Below are positions 33,718-46,004 of a stretch of 64,000 nt of DNA, piece after piece (the stretch's first letter is position 1; every line of letters starts with the position of its first letter). Under the pieces are notes generated by a model. That model was not told the origin of the DNA. It did not search any database and worked only from the letters and a program-made list of their open reading frames with translations. A program made the position numbers and the translations under genes. The stretch lies in NCBI GenBank assembly GCA_032622095.1, contig CP136068.1, positions 152,979,151 to 153,043,150 on the forward strand. The letters are read 5' to 3'. Source of the DNA: Siphonodentalium dalli (taxonomy: Eukaryota > Mollusca > Scaphopoda > Gadilida > Siphonodentaliidae).

Positions 33718-34822
33718 TTTATTGTTATCTCGTTTAAACGAGATAACTATCTCGTTTGAACGAGATAGCAGATGTGAAATTTTATTTTTATCTCGTTTAA
33801 ACGAGATAACTTATCTCGTTTAAACGAGATAGTTATAATACAACAGTTACTGGTGGCCAGTGGGTGCATCGGGAATGGATAGGCAACAACTTGTACCCAC
33901 CACCCCATCCCGCCACCCATAGTATCTTATGCACCGCGGGAATGGATAGGGAACAACTTGTACCCACCCACCACCCCATCCCGCCACCCATAGTATCTTA
34001 TGCGCCGCATGCGCTCGTATATATGTAGTACCCACCCACTACCCCATCCCACCACCCATAGTATCTTATGCGCCGCAGGCGCTCGTATATAGGTGGTACC
34101 CAAACACCACCCCATCACATCACCCATAGTGTGCGCCACAGGAGCTCGTATAGGTAGTTACCCACCACCCCACCCCGCCACCCATAGTATCTACGTATAG
34201 TTACCCACCCACCACCCCATCCCATCACTATGGGTGACGTGATGGGTTGGTGGGTGGGTACAACCAAAATACGAGCGCCTGCGGCGCATTGAATACTATG
34301 GGTGATGGGATGGGGTGGTGGGTGGGTAACTATACCTATGTACGAGCACCTGCGGCGCACAATATACTATGGAGGAAGGGTGGGTAACTACCTATATACG
34401 AGCGCCTGCGGCTCATAAGATACTATGCGTGGCGGGATGTGGTGGTGGGTGGGTAACTACCCATATACGAGCGCCTACGGCGCAATATACTATGGGTGAT
34501 GGGATGGGGTGGTGTTTGGGTACCACCTATATACGAGCGCAATCGTCTGGACTGGCCACTAGTAACTGTTGTATTATAACTATCTCGTTTAAACGAGATA
34601 AGTTATCTCGTTTAAACGAGATAAAAATAAAATTTCCCATTTCTTATCTTGTTTAAACGAGATAAGTTATCTCGTTTAAACGAGATAAAAATTAAATTTC
34701 CCATCTCTTATCTTGTTTAAACGAGATAAGTTATCTCGTTTAAACGAGATAAAAATAAAAGTTCCCATCTGCTATCTCGTTTAAACGAGATAGTTATCTC
34801 ATTTAAACGAGATAAAAATACT
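33718..34822. mobile_element. 1.1-kb foldback element with palindrome-rich ends and GC-rich minisatellite core
   Basis: The left arm has repeated perfect palindromes (TATCTCGTTTAAACGAGATA) followed by 'agttataatacaacagttact(g/a)gtggccag'. The right arm has the complement, CTGGCC…AGTAACTGTTGTATTATAACT, followed by more palindromes. The left end has three palindromic units and the right end about eight, in ~68-bp modules with AAAATAAAATTTCCCATCTC spacers. The centre (33,860-34,540) is a ~70-bp minisatellite (ACTATGGGTGATGGGATGGG, TACGAGCGCCTGCGGCGCA) that reverses orientation about 34,200-34,230. No protein is supported. Confidence 0.85.
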
Positions 34823-37800
34823 TATTTACACAGACAACAACACGACATCCAGTATATGCATAGCACTGACTGCTGGTGGAACATGTACAGATGAGAGGTG
34901 TGTCAAAATGCAATTTATCTATGTAAAAAGACAACTTACAATGATTGGAGCTTCAGCAGTTTTCTCTCTGGAACTGGAAGTGCCACGATATGAGTAATTG
35001 GGTAAACTTTCTTGGTTAACCTGAAATTATGAGAAAAATACTTATATAATATAATTGAGACAATCATCAAGTTCGACATGGATGAGTGACATGATTTTTA
35101 GTAAGTAATTTTGCATGATAAATTGAGAATGTTCAGATGCTGTTGACTGGTGTTTTTTTTCTTTATATTTATAATGTACATACTCCAATAAAAGAACTGC
35201 AACACTTAAAGCAACTGAACTATGAAATCAGTAGTGGAATAAAATATGTTGGTGTTTTCAGAGTGAATGAATTTATTGCATGGAACGGGCAAGAAAATAT
35301 ATGTGCAGAAGATACAGAACGGAAGCTTTTGCCTAAAGCTATTAATTTGCAATTCACAAACTGCTGATAATCATTATAAAATCGTATCAATTTGTGGGCA
35401 CATACACTCACTGAGACTATCAATATTTAACAGTTGTGTCATTATCCTTCTGCACCAATTATCTTATAGTAGCTAGAGCTATCTATACAGTGGGTATTTA
35501 GACAACATTTATATATACAGGATTTTGCTAAACTGATGTAGTTGCAGGTTTATCACGTTTACTTCTAAATCAAAATAGAGAAATCACAGGTCTAGGTTAA
35601 GAAAAAGGGCTGTGGGGCATCATCTGCTGAATTGTAATATGATCGTGGCTTTGTAGCATCACTGTCACACAAATCACTAGATTATGTGATAATAATAATA
35701 TCAGGTGAAGAGTAGTCCTCAAAAAGATCAACGTCAGAATCAAAATAGAATTCAGTCATGAAGAAAAATCAAAAATATCAATCTGCAAATAGAACAATAA
35801 GGAAGAATTAGGAATGAGATAATTGATAATTGTTTATCATATTTCCAAAGTATTAATACTGCTATGCTTGCATTGATTAAAAATGTGCATGATCAATGTA
35901 CCTACATGTACATGTAAGTTGAAGCTTACTGGAGCATTTAACTTTATTTTTGGTGTTCATCATCATGCTTAACAACGTTTATGATACTAAGCCACTGACT
36001 AGCCTAGATATACACCAATCGAGTTTTTTTTAATTTGGAAACACACTCTGGTCACTATTTACATTACATATTTATAAATTTGGACATAGCCTCCAGGCCA
36101 TTTGGACAGCCTCTGGCGGCTATTTTCATATTTAAAAATTTGGACAAAGCCTCAGGCCACAATTTACACATTTTTTTCATTTTGGAAGAAGCCTCCGGCC
36201 ACTATATAGTAAATACAAAACTTCTCATATCAGGCTGCACTGTAGCAGGCACACTAACATATGAATACACCGACGAAGACCATTCGCCCCATTACCAAAT
36301 TGTCAGGGAATAAATAAAACAAATTAGGTCATATTAGCCGTGTAGTACTAGTAATTGTTTGTAATAGTAATAATTCAAACACTTGACATCAGTCTGTCAG
36401 TCATGTCAGAATGTACATCTTCCCGAGGTGGCGGTGTGTCATTTCAGGAGGCTGTGGACTGGTGGGGATTGCAAGAAGAGTGCAAACATCTCCACCATTA
36501 CTTGAATCAGTGACCATACTATCTAAAAAAATTAGTAAGCGGTCTATAAAGATCCCTGTTTCTGCCAAGTTTTTGACCAGCAATTTGTTTTCCAAATGAA
36601 CCTTTTTTTTCTCATAATATTTTTTTTAAAGTAAAAGATGAAAAATATAATAAGAAGATGTGTTATTTGTCTTGCGTGTGAACAATGAGAACATAAAATT
36701 CACCAAGCGAGACAGATGACAATGACATTCAAATCAATCTACCCCATGATTGTAAACAGAAAGAAGCCATTTTGAAAATACTGTGCACGAAAATTGGTGA
36801 CAAAAACAAACCACTATCACAGGGTGATGCTGATAAATATGAGCAAATGGAGTATAGGAATACTTACAATAGTAATAGAATGATAGTTTTAGCAATCAAT
36901 ATTATGAAAAAGGCAATGATCATTACAATGAATTGAGTTGTTAGCTTTGAAAATTATACGATTAGCACATATCCAGATGGAGACCGGAAACGAGAAAGCG
37001 GAAGTGAGGTTGCTTGTCTAATTCGTTAATTTTATTTTCACGGTATGGTAACTATGGACGCTTTTAGGAAATGGCGTCATGATGTGGGACGACCGTTGGT
37101 GCATGTCGCCAAATTCCTTAAAGTATCACTGCGCTTTGTGATGCGGGGAACGACATTTCCCTCGGCTGATAGAGATTATCGCTACCAAGCGTATCCAAGG
37201 GCATTGGCCAATCAAATACACGTATTTAAGCGAAAGCGAAAGTAGTTTTAATTATAACATACTATATAGAACGCTATTCATGTTTGTTTTTATAAGTGAT
37301 TATTGCACGGGTACCGGACTCAAGGCTGAGTCAGACACATCACTCAGGAAGAGTTGTAAACATTAATGATCTGAGTGTGAGTTTGGTACATGTATATTCC
37401 TGGGAGGGTTTTAATCATTTCGCCAATAAGCTTAACTTTTAGACTTTGGTCCCCAATTTCTTTAACTCTTGGTAACGAGAACAGTTTCATTTCATATTTG
37501 GACCATCCGATCAAGATTCATTCGCACAGTCACAATAACTTGATGTACTGGTATATTCATTTTTGGAGTTTCCTTCTTCTGTGAGTCCAAGTCTTCCGTC
37601 TTCGTTTCTTGAATGCTGCTGTATAGTTGTAACTCATGTCTCTGAAATGAGATATATACGTTGTGAACTTGTGAGATATAGTAAATATGTTGATTCCATG
37701 TGTGCATGGATTTAAAGTGACACAACAATCTTCCCCGGTATACCCCGATTGACTGAAGCAATAACATATATATATATACGGCGGAATCCCGCAGATAACT

Positions 37801-38430
37801 GTTTTTAGCCACAATTCCAATCCGCGCGATCCGATTGGTCGGCGATCTTTCGTCACCAATTTGATACGATTGTTTTGAGAATAATAACTCTCATTCTCAA
37901 GACCAAATAAATTAATTAAAACTTAATTAGTTAGAGCGCATATTTGAGTTAGATTATCGGAGTTTTATCTCCGTGTATGTTGTGTTGAATGGGAATGTTG
38001 GGTCCTCACATATGAAATCAACGATTATTGCCTGGAAAACTTGTCAAAAACTCGGTTCGAATTGAAGTTCGTGTGATCAGATCAGGCTATGTTGCATGTT
38101 GACATTCTAATTGAATATTGTCAACAGCGGGAATTCTCATCCTGATGACCCAGGAGAGTGACTCAGGTCACAATTAATGGGAACTTTTGGAGAACCTATC
38201 GTTCAAACACGCAGATTAAAAAAAAACAGTGTGGGTAGATAGCGTCAGAAAAATGTACATGTATAGTAGCAAGTGCAATTTGACACTAAAATTTACATGT
38301 ATGTCTTTGGACTGGACTGACCGCAGTAGGCCTACACTAGTACAGGCCTTGCAGATTCAAATTGAACTAAAGTCTCCAACAGTGACCTGTAGTATTAAAA
38401 TAACTAATTTCAAAATGTGTGGCCCAGTAT
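34823..38430. other. Intergenic DNA, few features
   Basis: No gene can be defended. A minus-strand frame at 36,401-36,595 has reasonable codon composition but no recognisable motif and no clear splice sites. A short degenerate tandem lies at 36,030-36,215. A (TA)n run is present near 37,770. Confidence 0.45.
36030..36215. repeat. Degenerate minisatellite, ~60-70 bp, about 3 copies
   Basis: The words 'aatttggacatagcctccaggcca', 'aatttggacaaagcctcaggccac' and 'attttggaagaagcctccggccac' repeat with 'cacatatttataa'-type spacers. Confidence 0.7.
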
Positions 38431-38895
38431 TGTGGGATGCCAAATTGACATTTAATAAATAATTGAGCTTAATCGCAATAAGGAATCCCTTATTAGCGCA
38501 ATAAGTAAAAATCTAATTGCCCTTAAGCACAATAAGAGATTCCTTATTGCGTTTAAGCGCAATAAGAATATTCCTTATTGCGCTTAAGCGCAAATAAGGA
38601 ATATTACATAAACTCCCTATAATTCCAATAGTGTAGTCCATGGTGCAATGGGTGGAGTTTATTGGTCACACGGTGACTGTCCACGTGTAGGCCTATTCAG
38701 ATTCCATCAGATTCTATCCCTGTTAACAGGCAAATATAGAATAATTCTACTATTTTCTCATGAGGGAGATATTAATTGCACTTAAGCGCAATAAGGATGT
38801 ATTGCGGTTAAGCGTATAATAAGGAATGTTCTTAATAAGATTCCTTTTTGCGCTTAAGCTCAATTATTTATTAAATGTCAATTTGGCATCCCATA
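38431..38895. mobile_element. 465-bp element with TGTGGGATGCC termini and perfect 6-bp target duplication CAGTAT
   Basis: Termini are TGTGGGATGCCAAATTGACA and its near-complement ending GGCATCCCATA. CAGTAT lies directly outside both ends (38,425-38,430 and 38,896-38,901). Inside are decayed TTGCGCTTAAGCGCAA palindromes with 'ataaggaat' spacers. No coding capacity. It belongs to the same family as the next element. Confidence 0.88.
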
Positions 38896-38947
38896 CAGTA
38901 TTAGATATATTGGGAGGAGGGTAGATCATGCCATGAATCTCTACTCT

Positions 38948-39440
38948 TATGGGATGCCAAATTGACATTTAACAAATAATTGAGCTTAAGCGCAATAAGG
39001 AATCTCTTATTGCGCTTAAGCTTAAGGAATATTCTTATTGCGCTTAAGCGCAATTAGATCTTCCCTTATGCGCTTAAACGCAATAAGAACATTCCTTATT
39101 GCGCTTAAGCGCAATTACATCCTTATTGCGATTAAGCGCAATTATTATCTCCCTCATGAGATCATCCCTCTGCAAATAGTAGAATTATCATATATTGCCT
39201 GTTAACAGGGATAGATATTGATTGCACCATGGACTAAACCATTTGAATTATAGGGAGTTTATGTAATATTCCTTATTGCGCTTAAGCGCAATTAGCTCTT
39301 ATTGCGCTTAAGCGCAACAAGGAATCTCTTATTGCTCTTAAGCGCAATAAGGAATTTTCTTATTGCGCTTAAGCGCAATAAGGGATTCCTTATTGCGCTT
39401 AAGCTCAATTATTTATTAAATGTCAATTTGGCATCCCATA
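38948..39440. mobile_element. 493-bp element, sister copy, perfect 6-bp target duplication TACTCT
   Basis: Termini are TATGGGATGCCAAATTGACA and the complement GGCATCCCATA. TACTCT lies at 38,942-38,947 and 39,441-39,446. The interior contains at least six TTGCGCTTAAGCGCAA-type palindromes. It shares 'tcccctg/ctgttaacaggg' and 'accatggacta' blocks with the previous element. Only 52 bp separate the two. Confidence 0.9.
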
Positions 39441-39446
39441 TACTCT

Positions 39447-40236
39447 GGCTAATATGACTTTGGGGCATAGATTTGGGCCATAGCTATGGTCATATAGCAA
39501 TAATGTGGTGTCACTGTATAAGGGCTTGCTTACCTCATATGGTGTACTTATTGACTTAAATCGGGTGAAAAACCCTATTGTCATATTATCAGCATCCCTG
39601 TCCCAAAAATTGGTGTTTCATTCCGGGAGCTTTGATGTCTCACTCCTCGAGCTCTGGTAGTTTTATTAAATCAGCGGCTCTTGCACAGATCTATAGTATT
39701 TCCAGGTCATATACTGTAGCGCGAATATGGTATCACTGAGGACCTGCTTCCCTAATATGGTGTACCTGTATATGTACTCGAAAATCAAAGTTGCCCCAAC
39801 TAATACAGAAGTTAATACTACCACGAGTTGCCACAACTAAAACAGAAGGTAATGCTATTGCGAGTCTACCATTTCGATAAAGAACTTAGGCTTGCTCCCA
39901 TGCAAACCAATGAAAACAAGAGGTGATATGTCAATAAGAGCTAAGGTTGAGTTATGGATAAACCTATTTATTCACCAGGGGTGTTTAGATACATACATGT
40001 ATAACCATGAAATGCGCTTAAGATTAGGCAATTGATTGTGCGTAAGCAAAATTGATTGCGCTTAAGCACAAATAATTATGTTTTCAAGAACAAATCACTA
40101 TTCTTAAGCACAATCGATTGCACTTAAGAGCAATGATTGCTCTTAAGCACAATGATAAGTTCAACTAATTGTGCTTAAGTGTAATTATTTGTGCTTTAAG
40201 CGCACTTCATTATTAAATGACAATTTGGCCTCCCAG
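39447..40236 (-). mobile_element. Relative of the 1.3-kb foldback element in reverse orientation, partial
   Basis: Read on the minus strand it follows the left half of the element at 0.95-2.25 kb. It starts TGGGAGGCCAAATTGTCATT and continues through 'attcaccagggg', 'ttgcgata…tctaccatttcg', 'tactcgaaaatc', 'tctatagtatttcc' and 'gacttaaatc'. The other terminus is not recognisable and no target duplication is seen, so it is probably truncated. Confidence 0.72.
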
Positions 40237-41599
40237 AGGCGAATGCCCGTATAAATCATATTCTACCAGTACAAAACCTCGGGAACTTTTTAAAGTATTG
40301 ATAGAGAACCTTATAAAGCTGAAAAAATAACAAGGGGAATATATTTCTTTATTAATACCTGTCGTTTAATAGTTTATTCATAAGTAGATGAAAGTGCCAA
40401 CTCGAGATGACATTATTTAACAGACTTGATGGGTGAGTTTGCTATGCGCACTTACAATCATGGAATTTCTGCAGGGTAATTAATTCAGTGTTTTTGTGAT
40501 ATCAGCTAACTAAAGCCACAAAAAGCATGCATTTTCGTGCTGGGACCACCCCATACTTTGAAGTTGATTATCGAGGAACAAATATAAACAAAGAAATATG
40601 TTCCCTGCCTTGTTTGTTCAATGTTATAAAGTTCATTATCAAAACATAACAACATTCCCAAGTTTTGTACTGATGGAATAAGATCTCTACAGGCGCTAAG
40701 CAGAGTAAAGATTCATGACATGATCTAGGGGAGGGGGTTTCTTCATTTTCAACAAGATAGCTCCAGGCTGTTGACCCAACATTCAACAATAATTTGAACA
40801 AGGACTAAATCATGCCAGAAGCTCCCACAAAAATATTCATGATTGCCAATTACTTAATTAATAAATTCAATTGCAAGTCTATCACAGCTAGTGACAGTCA
40901 GTTGTGGTATTCAGTTATTAACAGACTTGTAATTATATTAAATTTAATTCATTAGTGAAAATTCATACATGTGGTAAGTACCTTATTAATAAATCATTTA
41001 AAATAAGTCTTCTTAAATATATCTCTTCATGATATTGATGATGTCCATCCCTCTCATGGCAGACCCCAGACTCCTATACTGAATACTAATAACAAATAGG
41101 TGGTTTTTCTGTTTACCAGCAGGTACCAGATAAGAAAATATGTATAGTGACAATGGAGTGAAATCTCCTGGAACTGTAAGATTTATCTCACAGTTTGTCA
41201 TTGAGCATCAAATTGATTATTTTTTTGTCAAAATGACATATTTAGATATAATTCAGTCTCATACTTCTTGGTGAGCTGTGGTTATGGACAATATTTCAGC
41301 AGCAAAAATGTAATTATTTTCATATTTATAATAGTGTGAAATAACCATGGCTTCTATCCTATATTTTTTATCTTGTACCCATGATTCACCTATGTTATTC
41401 AGGATTTATGGGAGGTGCTAGTATACCATCAGTAGTCAGAGTAATCAAAACTATGTGGTTCATTTATGAGACAAAATACCGAACCTGGAGGGTCGGAACT
41501 AAAACTAATTACAACAGAAATGGTCTATTTAGGAATAAAATCAATTAACCCTTTCATTATGGGAGCAGCATTCACCCTTCCATGATTGGAGCATTGGAA
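40237..41599. other. Intergenic DNA
   Basis: AT-rich. Nothing recognised. Confidence 0.5.
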
Positions 41600-41800
41600 A
41601 TATTGCAAAAAAAACCTGTGCTAATGCATTCTCTTATATATGGTAGTTTCCAGTAGGGATCCTAGAATATATAAGAGAATATATTACATTGGCCTAACAA
41701 TATTTACCTTGACCTTGTAAGCCAGTGCATTCTCTTATACATGTGAGGCTACCTATGGTACCTGCAGATATAAGGGAATGCACTGGCACATGATTCAATG
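41600..41800. repeat. Hairpin repeat cluster A
   Basis: The word 'aatgcattctcttata' and its complement 'tataagggaatgca' alternate with 'ggcctaacaatatttaccttgacctt'. Two hairpins form here. The same module is found at 42.6-43.5 kb. Confidence 0.75.
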
Positions 41801-42600
41801 CTCCACTAGCGCAGCTCCCATCAAGAAATGGTTATATTATATATTTGAGTCTCCCAAGTTCTTCCAACTGCATATTTTGTAGATTTTATTTTCCTGCTTT
41901 ACAGAAGAAATTTAATCATTTACAAATTTCCAAATTCACTAAAGATGGATTATCTCTTCCTCTAACATGTGTTGTATAGTTTACTGGTTATAAAATAATA
42001 AAAATAAGCCGGAGATACCTGTCTGGAAATGTTACTATCAATTAATATTGATTTTAAATCAATATGTATTTTTTAATGCGAGAATTAAGTGGGATATATA
42101 TTTGTTCCTATTTTTTTTTGAAAAAGTTCCAATAAACACGAGCCCTAAAATACTGGACATTGATTGTATGCTTATTATAATACCAATTGATAGAAGTGTT
42201 TCCAGACAGGGGTCTTCGATTCATATTTATTATGTTATACACAGGAAACTATAAAATACTTGTTATAGAAAGAGATAATGATTAATCCATCTGTAAGAGT
42301 AAGTGTTTTTCAAGTTGTGTGTCTTCAAGAATTGGAGTGTATCACACTGAGCCAAATTCAATATATGATGGTCAGGTATTTCAAAGACTAGAAACAAAAT
42401 TAACAGCTTTTTCATAGTTTTAGTAATTTTCTGACTAGAATTTGTACAAAACATGATTTCTTATTAGTCTATGGTGAAGACAAAACTATTTTTGAACAAA
42501 TTATGCGTTAGACTTACAAACTGTGAAGGGATTTCCAAACACATTGTGATGCTATCGTTTTACAATTGAAAGTGTTCTAAATAATTTTGCACATTTCATG
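41801..42600. other. Intergenic DNA
   Basis: AT-rich. 'gtctggaaat' near 42,020 pairs with 'atttccagac'-like sequence near 42,200, a weak hairpin. No gene. Confidence 0.45.
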
Positions 42601-43530
42601 ACTGGAGCTTCCTGAAATTTAGCGAAAACACTGTACCAATGCATTCTCTTATATATGACAGTCTCCCATAGGCAGACTCACATATTTAAGAGAATTCATT
42701 GGCCTAACAACATTTATCTTGACCATGCAAGCCAGTGCATTCTTTTATATTTACAACCTGCCATATGGGAGACCATTATTTATGATTAATCCTTCCATAA
42801 TTGGAGCTTCATGATTTTTTTTGAAAACTTGTGCATTAAAGGGGTACTGTACCCAAGATGTTGTTGTTGGTTTCTATAATCCCCGAGTCGGAGAATAAGG
42901 TAACAACTTTTCCATTTTTTGACAGTCTGTTGAGTACGAAGTATTGTTACGGATGGCAAATTTACCGGAATGCAAAAATACAAATTGTCGTTGTCGAGTA
43001 ATTTTTGTACAGTTTTCAACCAAATGAATCAAATAAACATTATATTATATGCTTAGCAGTCCCATATACTCATTTAAGTTAGTGTATGGTCACTAGTCAA
43101 TGAGTGGCTTGGGTTTTCTCCCCGTATAAGCATAATGTTTCAAACGATCGTGTGTGCAATTGTTTTATTAATCCAGTATCCCTCAATTATAATTTGATTA
43201 CGTTTTGTACACGGAAATTCCAATTTTAAGAGACGCCATTTTATGGCTGGAGCCATAAAATCAATTTATATTAAATTATTAACTTTTAAATTATTAAATT
43301 TTAAGATAGCCTATTAACCTGAGCGTTTACAGAATACATCTTCGACTCAAATTACTTATATTTCTATATAGTATCGATAATAGATCGTTGTTATCACCGG
43401 GAATTTATTGAAAATGGCGTACAGTACCCCTTTAAGCTAACAATACTTATATTGAACTTCTAAGCCAGTGCAGTCTCTTATATTTAAGGTTGTATATATG
43501 CGAGATTCATATATATAAAAGAATGCATAA
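42601..43530. repeat. Hairpin repeat cluster B, interrupted by a TTAA MITE
   Basis: The same module as cluster A ('ccaatgcattctcttatata', 'aagagaattcattggcctaacaacattt', 'gccagtgcattc'). The third unit runs to GTGCATTAA at 42,839, is interrupted, and resumes at 43,432 with TTAAGCTAACAATACTTA. This aligns with CATTGGCCTAACAACATTT of the neighbouring unit. Confidence 0.78.
42840..43431. mobile_element. TTAA-flanked MITE, copy 2 (piggyBac-like target site)
   Basis: Starts AGGGGTACTGTACCCAAGAT and ends GGCGTACAGTACCCCT, flanked by TTAA at 42,836-42,839 and 43,432-43,435. It is strongly similar along its length to the copy at 2.7-3.3 kb. Because it interrupts a repeat unit, the pre-insertion site with a single TTAA can be read from the neighbouring unit. 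Confidence 0.88.
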
Positions 43531-43970
43531 GCATGACTGGTTGTTTTTTCTATTTATGCCCCAACATTTGTTAAACAGACAAAAATGCCAAAAAATGGCA
43601 TTTTTGGAAAAGTATCAAGACTGAAGGAGTAATCTCAGTCATAAGTTAATTTTATTCAACAAAACACCAAAAAAAAAATGCCATGAGAAAAACAGGGTAT
43701 ATGGATTTAAATTTATTTCAATTTGCTCTGGAGGTGGGGGGGGGGGGGGTTAATATATATTCAGACACATATGATACTTTTTTACATTTTACCTTTTCTG
43801 CGATTCACCCACCCCCGCAACCAATTTCTTTCCCTCTTTACAATTGTTTTCCCAAAGCATTTTTCAACACCCCTCCCCATCTGTCTGTCTGAATATATAT
43901 GTGGAGATTCTATGAGGAAACAACTATTTTTTACCATCTTACCATCCGCCCAGAACATTAAATCTTTCTA

Positions 43971-44287
43971 AGGCAGAAGGGGTCACTCTCATCAAAAAAA
44001 GTGCTGAAGGGTACACATGGTTTGAAAATGTGCTGAAGGTTTGTGATCGCCACTAACACCGTTACTTAAACTGTGTTTCTGAAAGTCTGACGCCCATGAG
44101 CAGTTTGTTTTCAGTTCATTTTCCGTTCATTGGAACGTAATCAATTATTCTCTAACAGAAATCATGGCAGATACGAAATCTAAATGTCATTTAGAACGAC
44201 ATTTCAAACCCTGTATACCATTCAGCACATTTTAAAATCCTGTGTACCCTTCAGCACTTTTTTTGGTGAGAGTGACCCCTTCAACCT
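43971..44287. mobile_element. 317-bp MITE with TA flanks (Tc1/mariner-like target)
   Basis: A left terminus AGGCAGAAGGGGTCACTCTC pairs with a right terminus GAGAGTGACCCCTTCAACCT. The inverted repeat continues through 'aaaaaaagtgctgaagggtacaca'. TA lies at both edges (43,969-43,970 and 44,288-44,289). The interior also holds a second pair around 'tttcaaa/cctgtata'. No coding. The TA target is suggestive only. Confidence 0.75.
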
Positions 44288-44529
44288 TACTAAGTTAGAT
44301 ACATGTAGGTCTACCATTACATACAACGCTGTAAGGCAATAAAAACCAATTATGCTTTTAAAGCGTAATGGAGTTACGCTTAAGCATAATCAGCCATTAC
44401 ATGTTAGATTGATCTCCCATATAGTACTTAATATATGCAATGACAATGTTGTTGTTTGAGCCATCCAAATGATTTTGGAGTATAAATATAAGCAGCAAGC
44501 GAAATAATTGAAAAATAATTTATTATATA

Positions 44530-45015
44530 TGATAAACAAGCATAAATTATAAATAGTTAAGCAATAGTTCCTTGTTAGCATTGTTGAAAACATCCCATAC
44601 TGTTGTTCCCCTCGCAGAGCAGATAGAAAACCGTCAATGTCACTGATATCAACAACCGACTATTCCAGGTGGTTCCATTCCACAGTTGTTTTAACAAAGA
44701 AGGAGTGTTCGTATTGTGAGCTGCTAGTACGCAGAAGTTGGAACGATTCTGTGTTGTTACACACCTCCTTCTCCACCGGATTTTGACTGACACGTACAGT
44801 CCTCAAATTTTGTTGGCTGTAGCCTGTATTTGCCTTGTGTTTTAGATAATCAGGCTTAGGAAGTGCTGGGAGCAACCCCATGACTATTTTGTGGTATTTA
44901 ACCAGTCGCTGTTCTTTCCTTCTGGGAGCTTTACCTCAGACAGCATGTCTGTGACTGATCCATCATCTCGTCTGTATATGTTCTTTTCTGTATCTGCATG
45001 TTCTTTGAGTTTAAG
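44530..45015 (-). pseudogene. 5'-truncated LINE fragment: carboxy-terminal end of a reverse transcriptase
   Basis: On the minus strand, from 45,015 downward, two frames joined by one shift near 44,925 read D-G-S-V-T-D-M-L, then R-R-K-E-Q-R-L-V-K-Y-H-K-I-V-x-G-L-L-P-A-L-P. Y-x-x-S-F-F-V-K-T-x-x-E-W-N-x-L follows, and after another shift I-S-D-I-D-G-F-L-S-A-L. This is the standard tail of CR1/L2-type LINE proteins, downstream of the polymerase palm. The catalytic part is absent, as expected for 5' truncation during integration. The truncation point lies almost exactly beside the palindromic MITE that starts at 45,026. Confidence 0.72.
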
Positions 45016-45140
45016 AGAGATCTCGAGGTCAAGTGACCAATTTTGAATGGGGATTTCCATGCAAATCTGCAGAGCAAAATTTAGAGTTGCACATACTTCT
45101 GAGTGTGACTTGATGTAGTATTGAAAACAACAGGTATTTA

Positions 45141-45275
45141 CAGGGACGCCAGAAGCATCAAAGGGCAAGGGGGCAAACCAACCAGGAGGGCACTTTTCGG
45201 GTACCCACTGGCCTCACCTGAGGCCAGCAAGGGGGGCAAGTGCCCCCCGTATGTCCCCCTTCTCTGGCGTCCCTG
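45141..45275. mobile_element. 135-bp hAT-like MITE
   Basis: Termini are CAGGGACGCCAGA and TCTGGCGTCCCTG. Flanks are GGTATTTA (45,133-45,140) and TGTATTTA (45,276-45,283), an 8-bp target duplication with one mismatch. CAGGG-type ends with 8-bp duplications characterise the hAT superfamily. Removing it restores the 'caacaggtatttatctgg' sequence of the host MITE seen at 2.3 kb. Confidence 0.85.
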
Positions 45276-46004
45276 TGTATTTATCTGGCGACTGGCGGGT
45301 CCAATTGGAACTTGTTCCATTATAAATTATAATGTTGGTGTATTTATTTTTGAATTTTATATTGATATTTCGAATCTGACAAATATAAGTTATGTAGGTC
45401 AAGTGATATGTAATTCCAGAAAAAAATTCTCAAAAATATATTTATAGCAAAATTTTATAATTTACGAAGCGGACCCACCAGATAAATACCTGGGGTGCTA
45501 TTCACCAAGCGAGACTATTTAATAAACCAGGTAGTTTATATGGTAGCGGCTGAACGCAAAGGTATCTTTGCTTTAGCGCAAACGACACACGCTGTCGATG
45601 GTGTGATTGATCCAATCTATCAGATTTGTCACCTGTCAATTGACGCCGTCTTACGACTAATTCATGAACACTCACCGGCCACAATCGGCATGTATAGCGG
45701 TATAATTTTTGGGTATAATTGGGTGGAGACTCATGCTTGCGTTTATATATCTGCAGAATGAGTTTCAATGATATTAATGAGGTTTTTTAATTAGCACAGT
45801 GTGAAAATGAAGAGCCAAGCAGATAACGTCTCAGAAGAATTTTGTTTGTGTTTTGGTTCTGTTTGGATATTTCCCTGATATTTCCAAAGAAATTTCTTTC
45901 CATGCATCATTTTTCCGGCGCTGGTGAATGGTGCCGGTTTCTTTGTTCTTTATATTTTGATTCTTCTCTCCACAATGCCCAAAAAAGTGTTACGCTCGTC
46001 GGCA

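Noticed and set aside
33847-34656. Gly/Trp-rich short frames around 34 kb
   Set aside because: They are translations of the GC-rich minisatellite and its inverted copy.
36401-36599. Exon candidate on either strand near 36.5 kb
   Set aside because: Both strands are open, no splice sites are convincing, and no family is recognised.
37045-37245. 66-codon frame near 37.1 kb
   Set aside because: Composition is plausible but there is no motif, splice context or second copy to support it.
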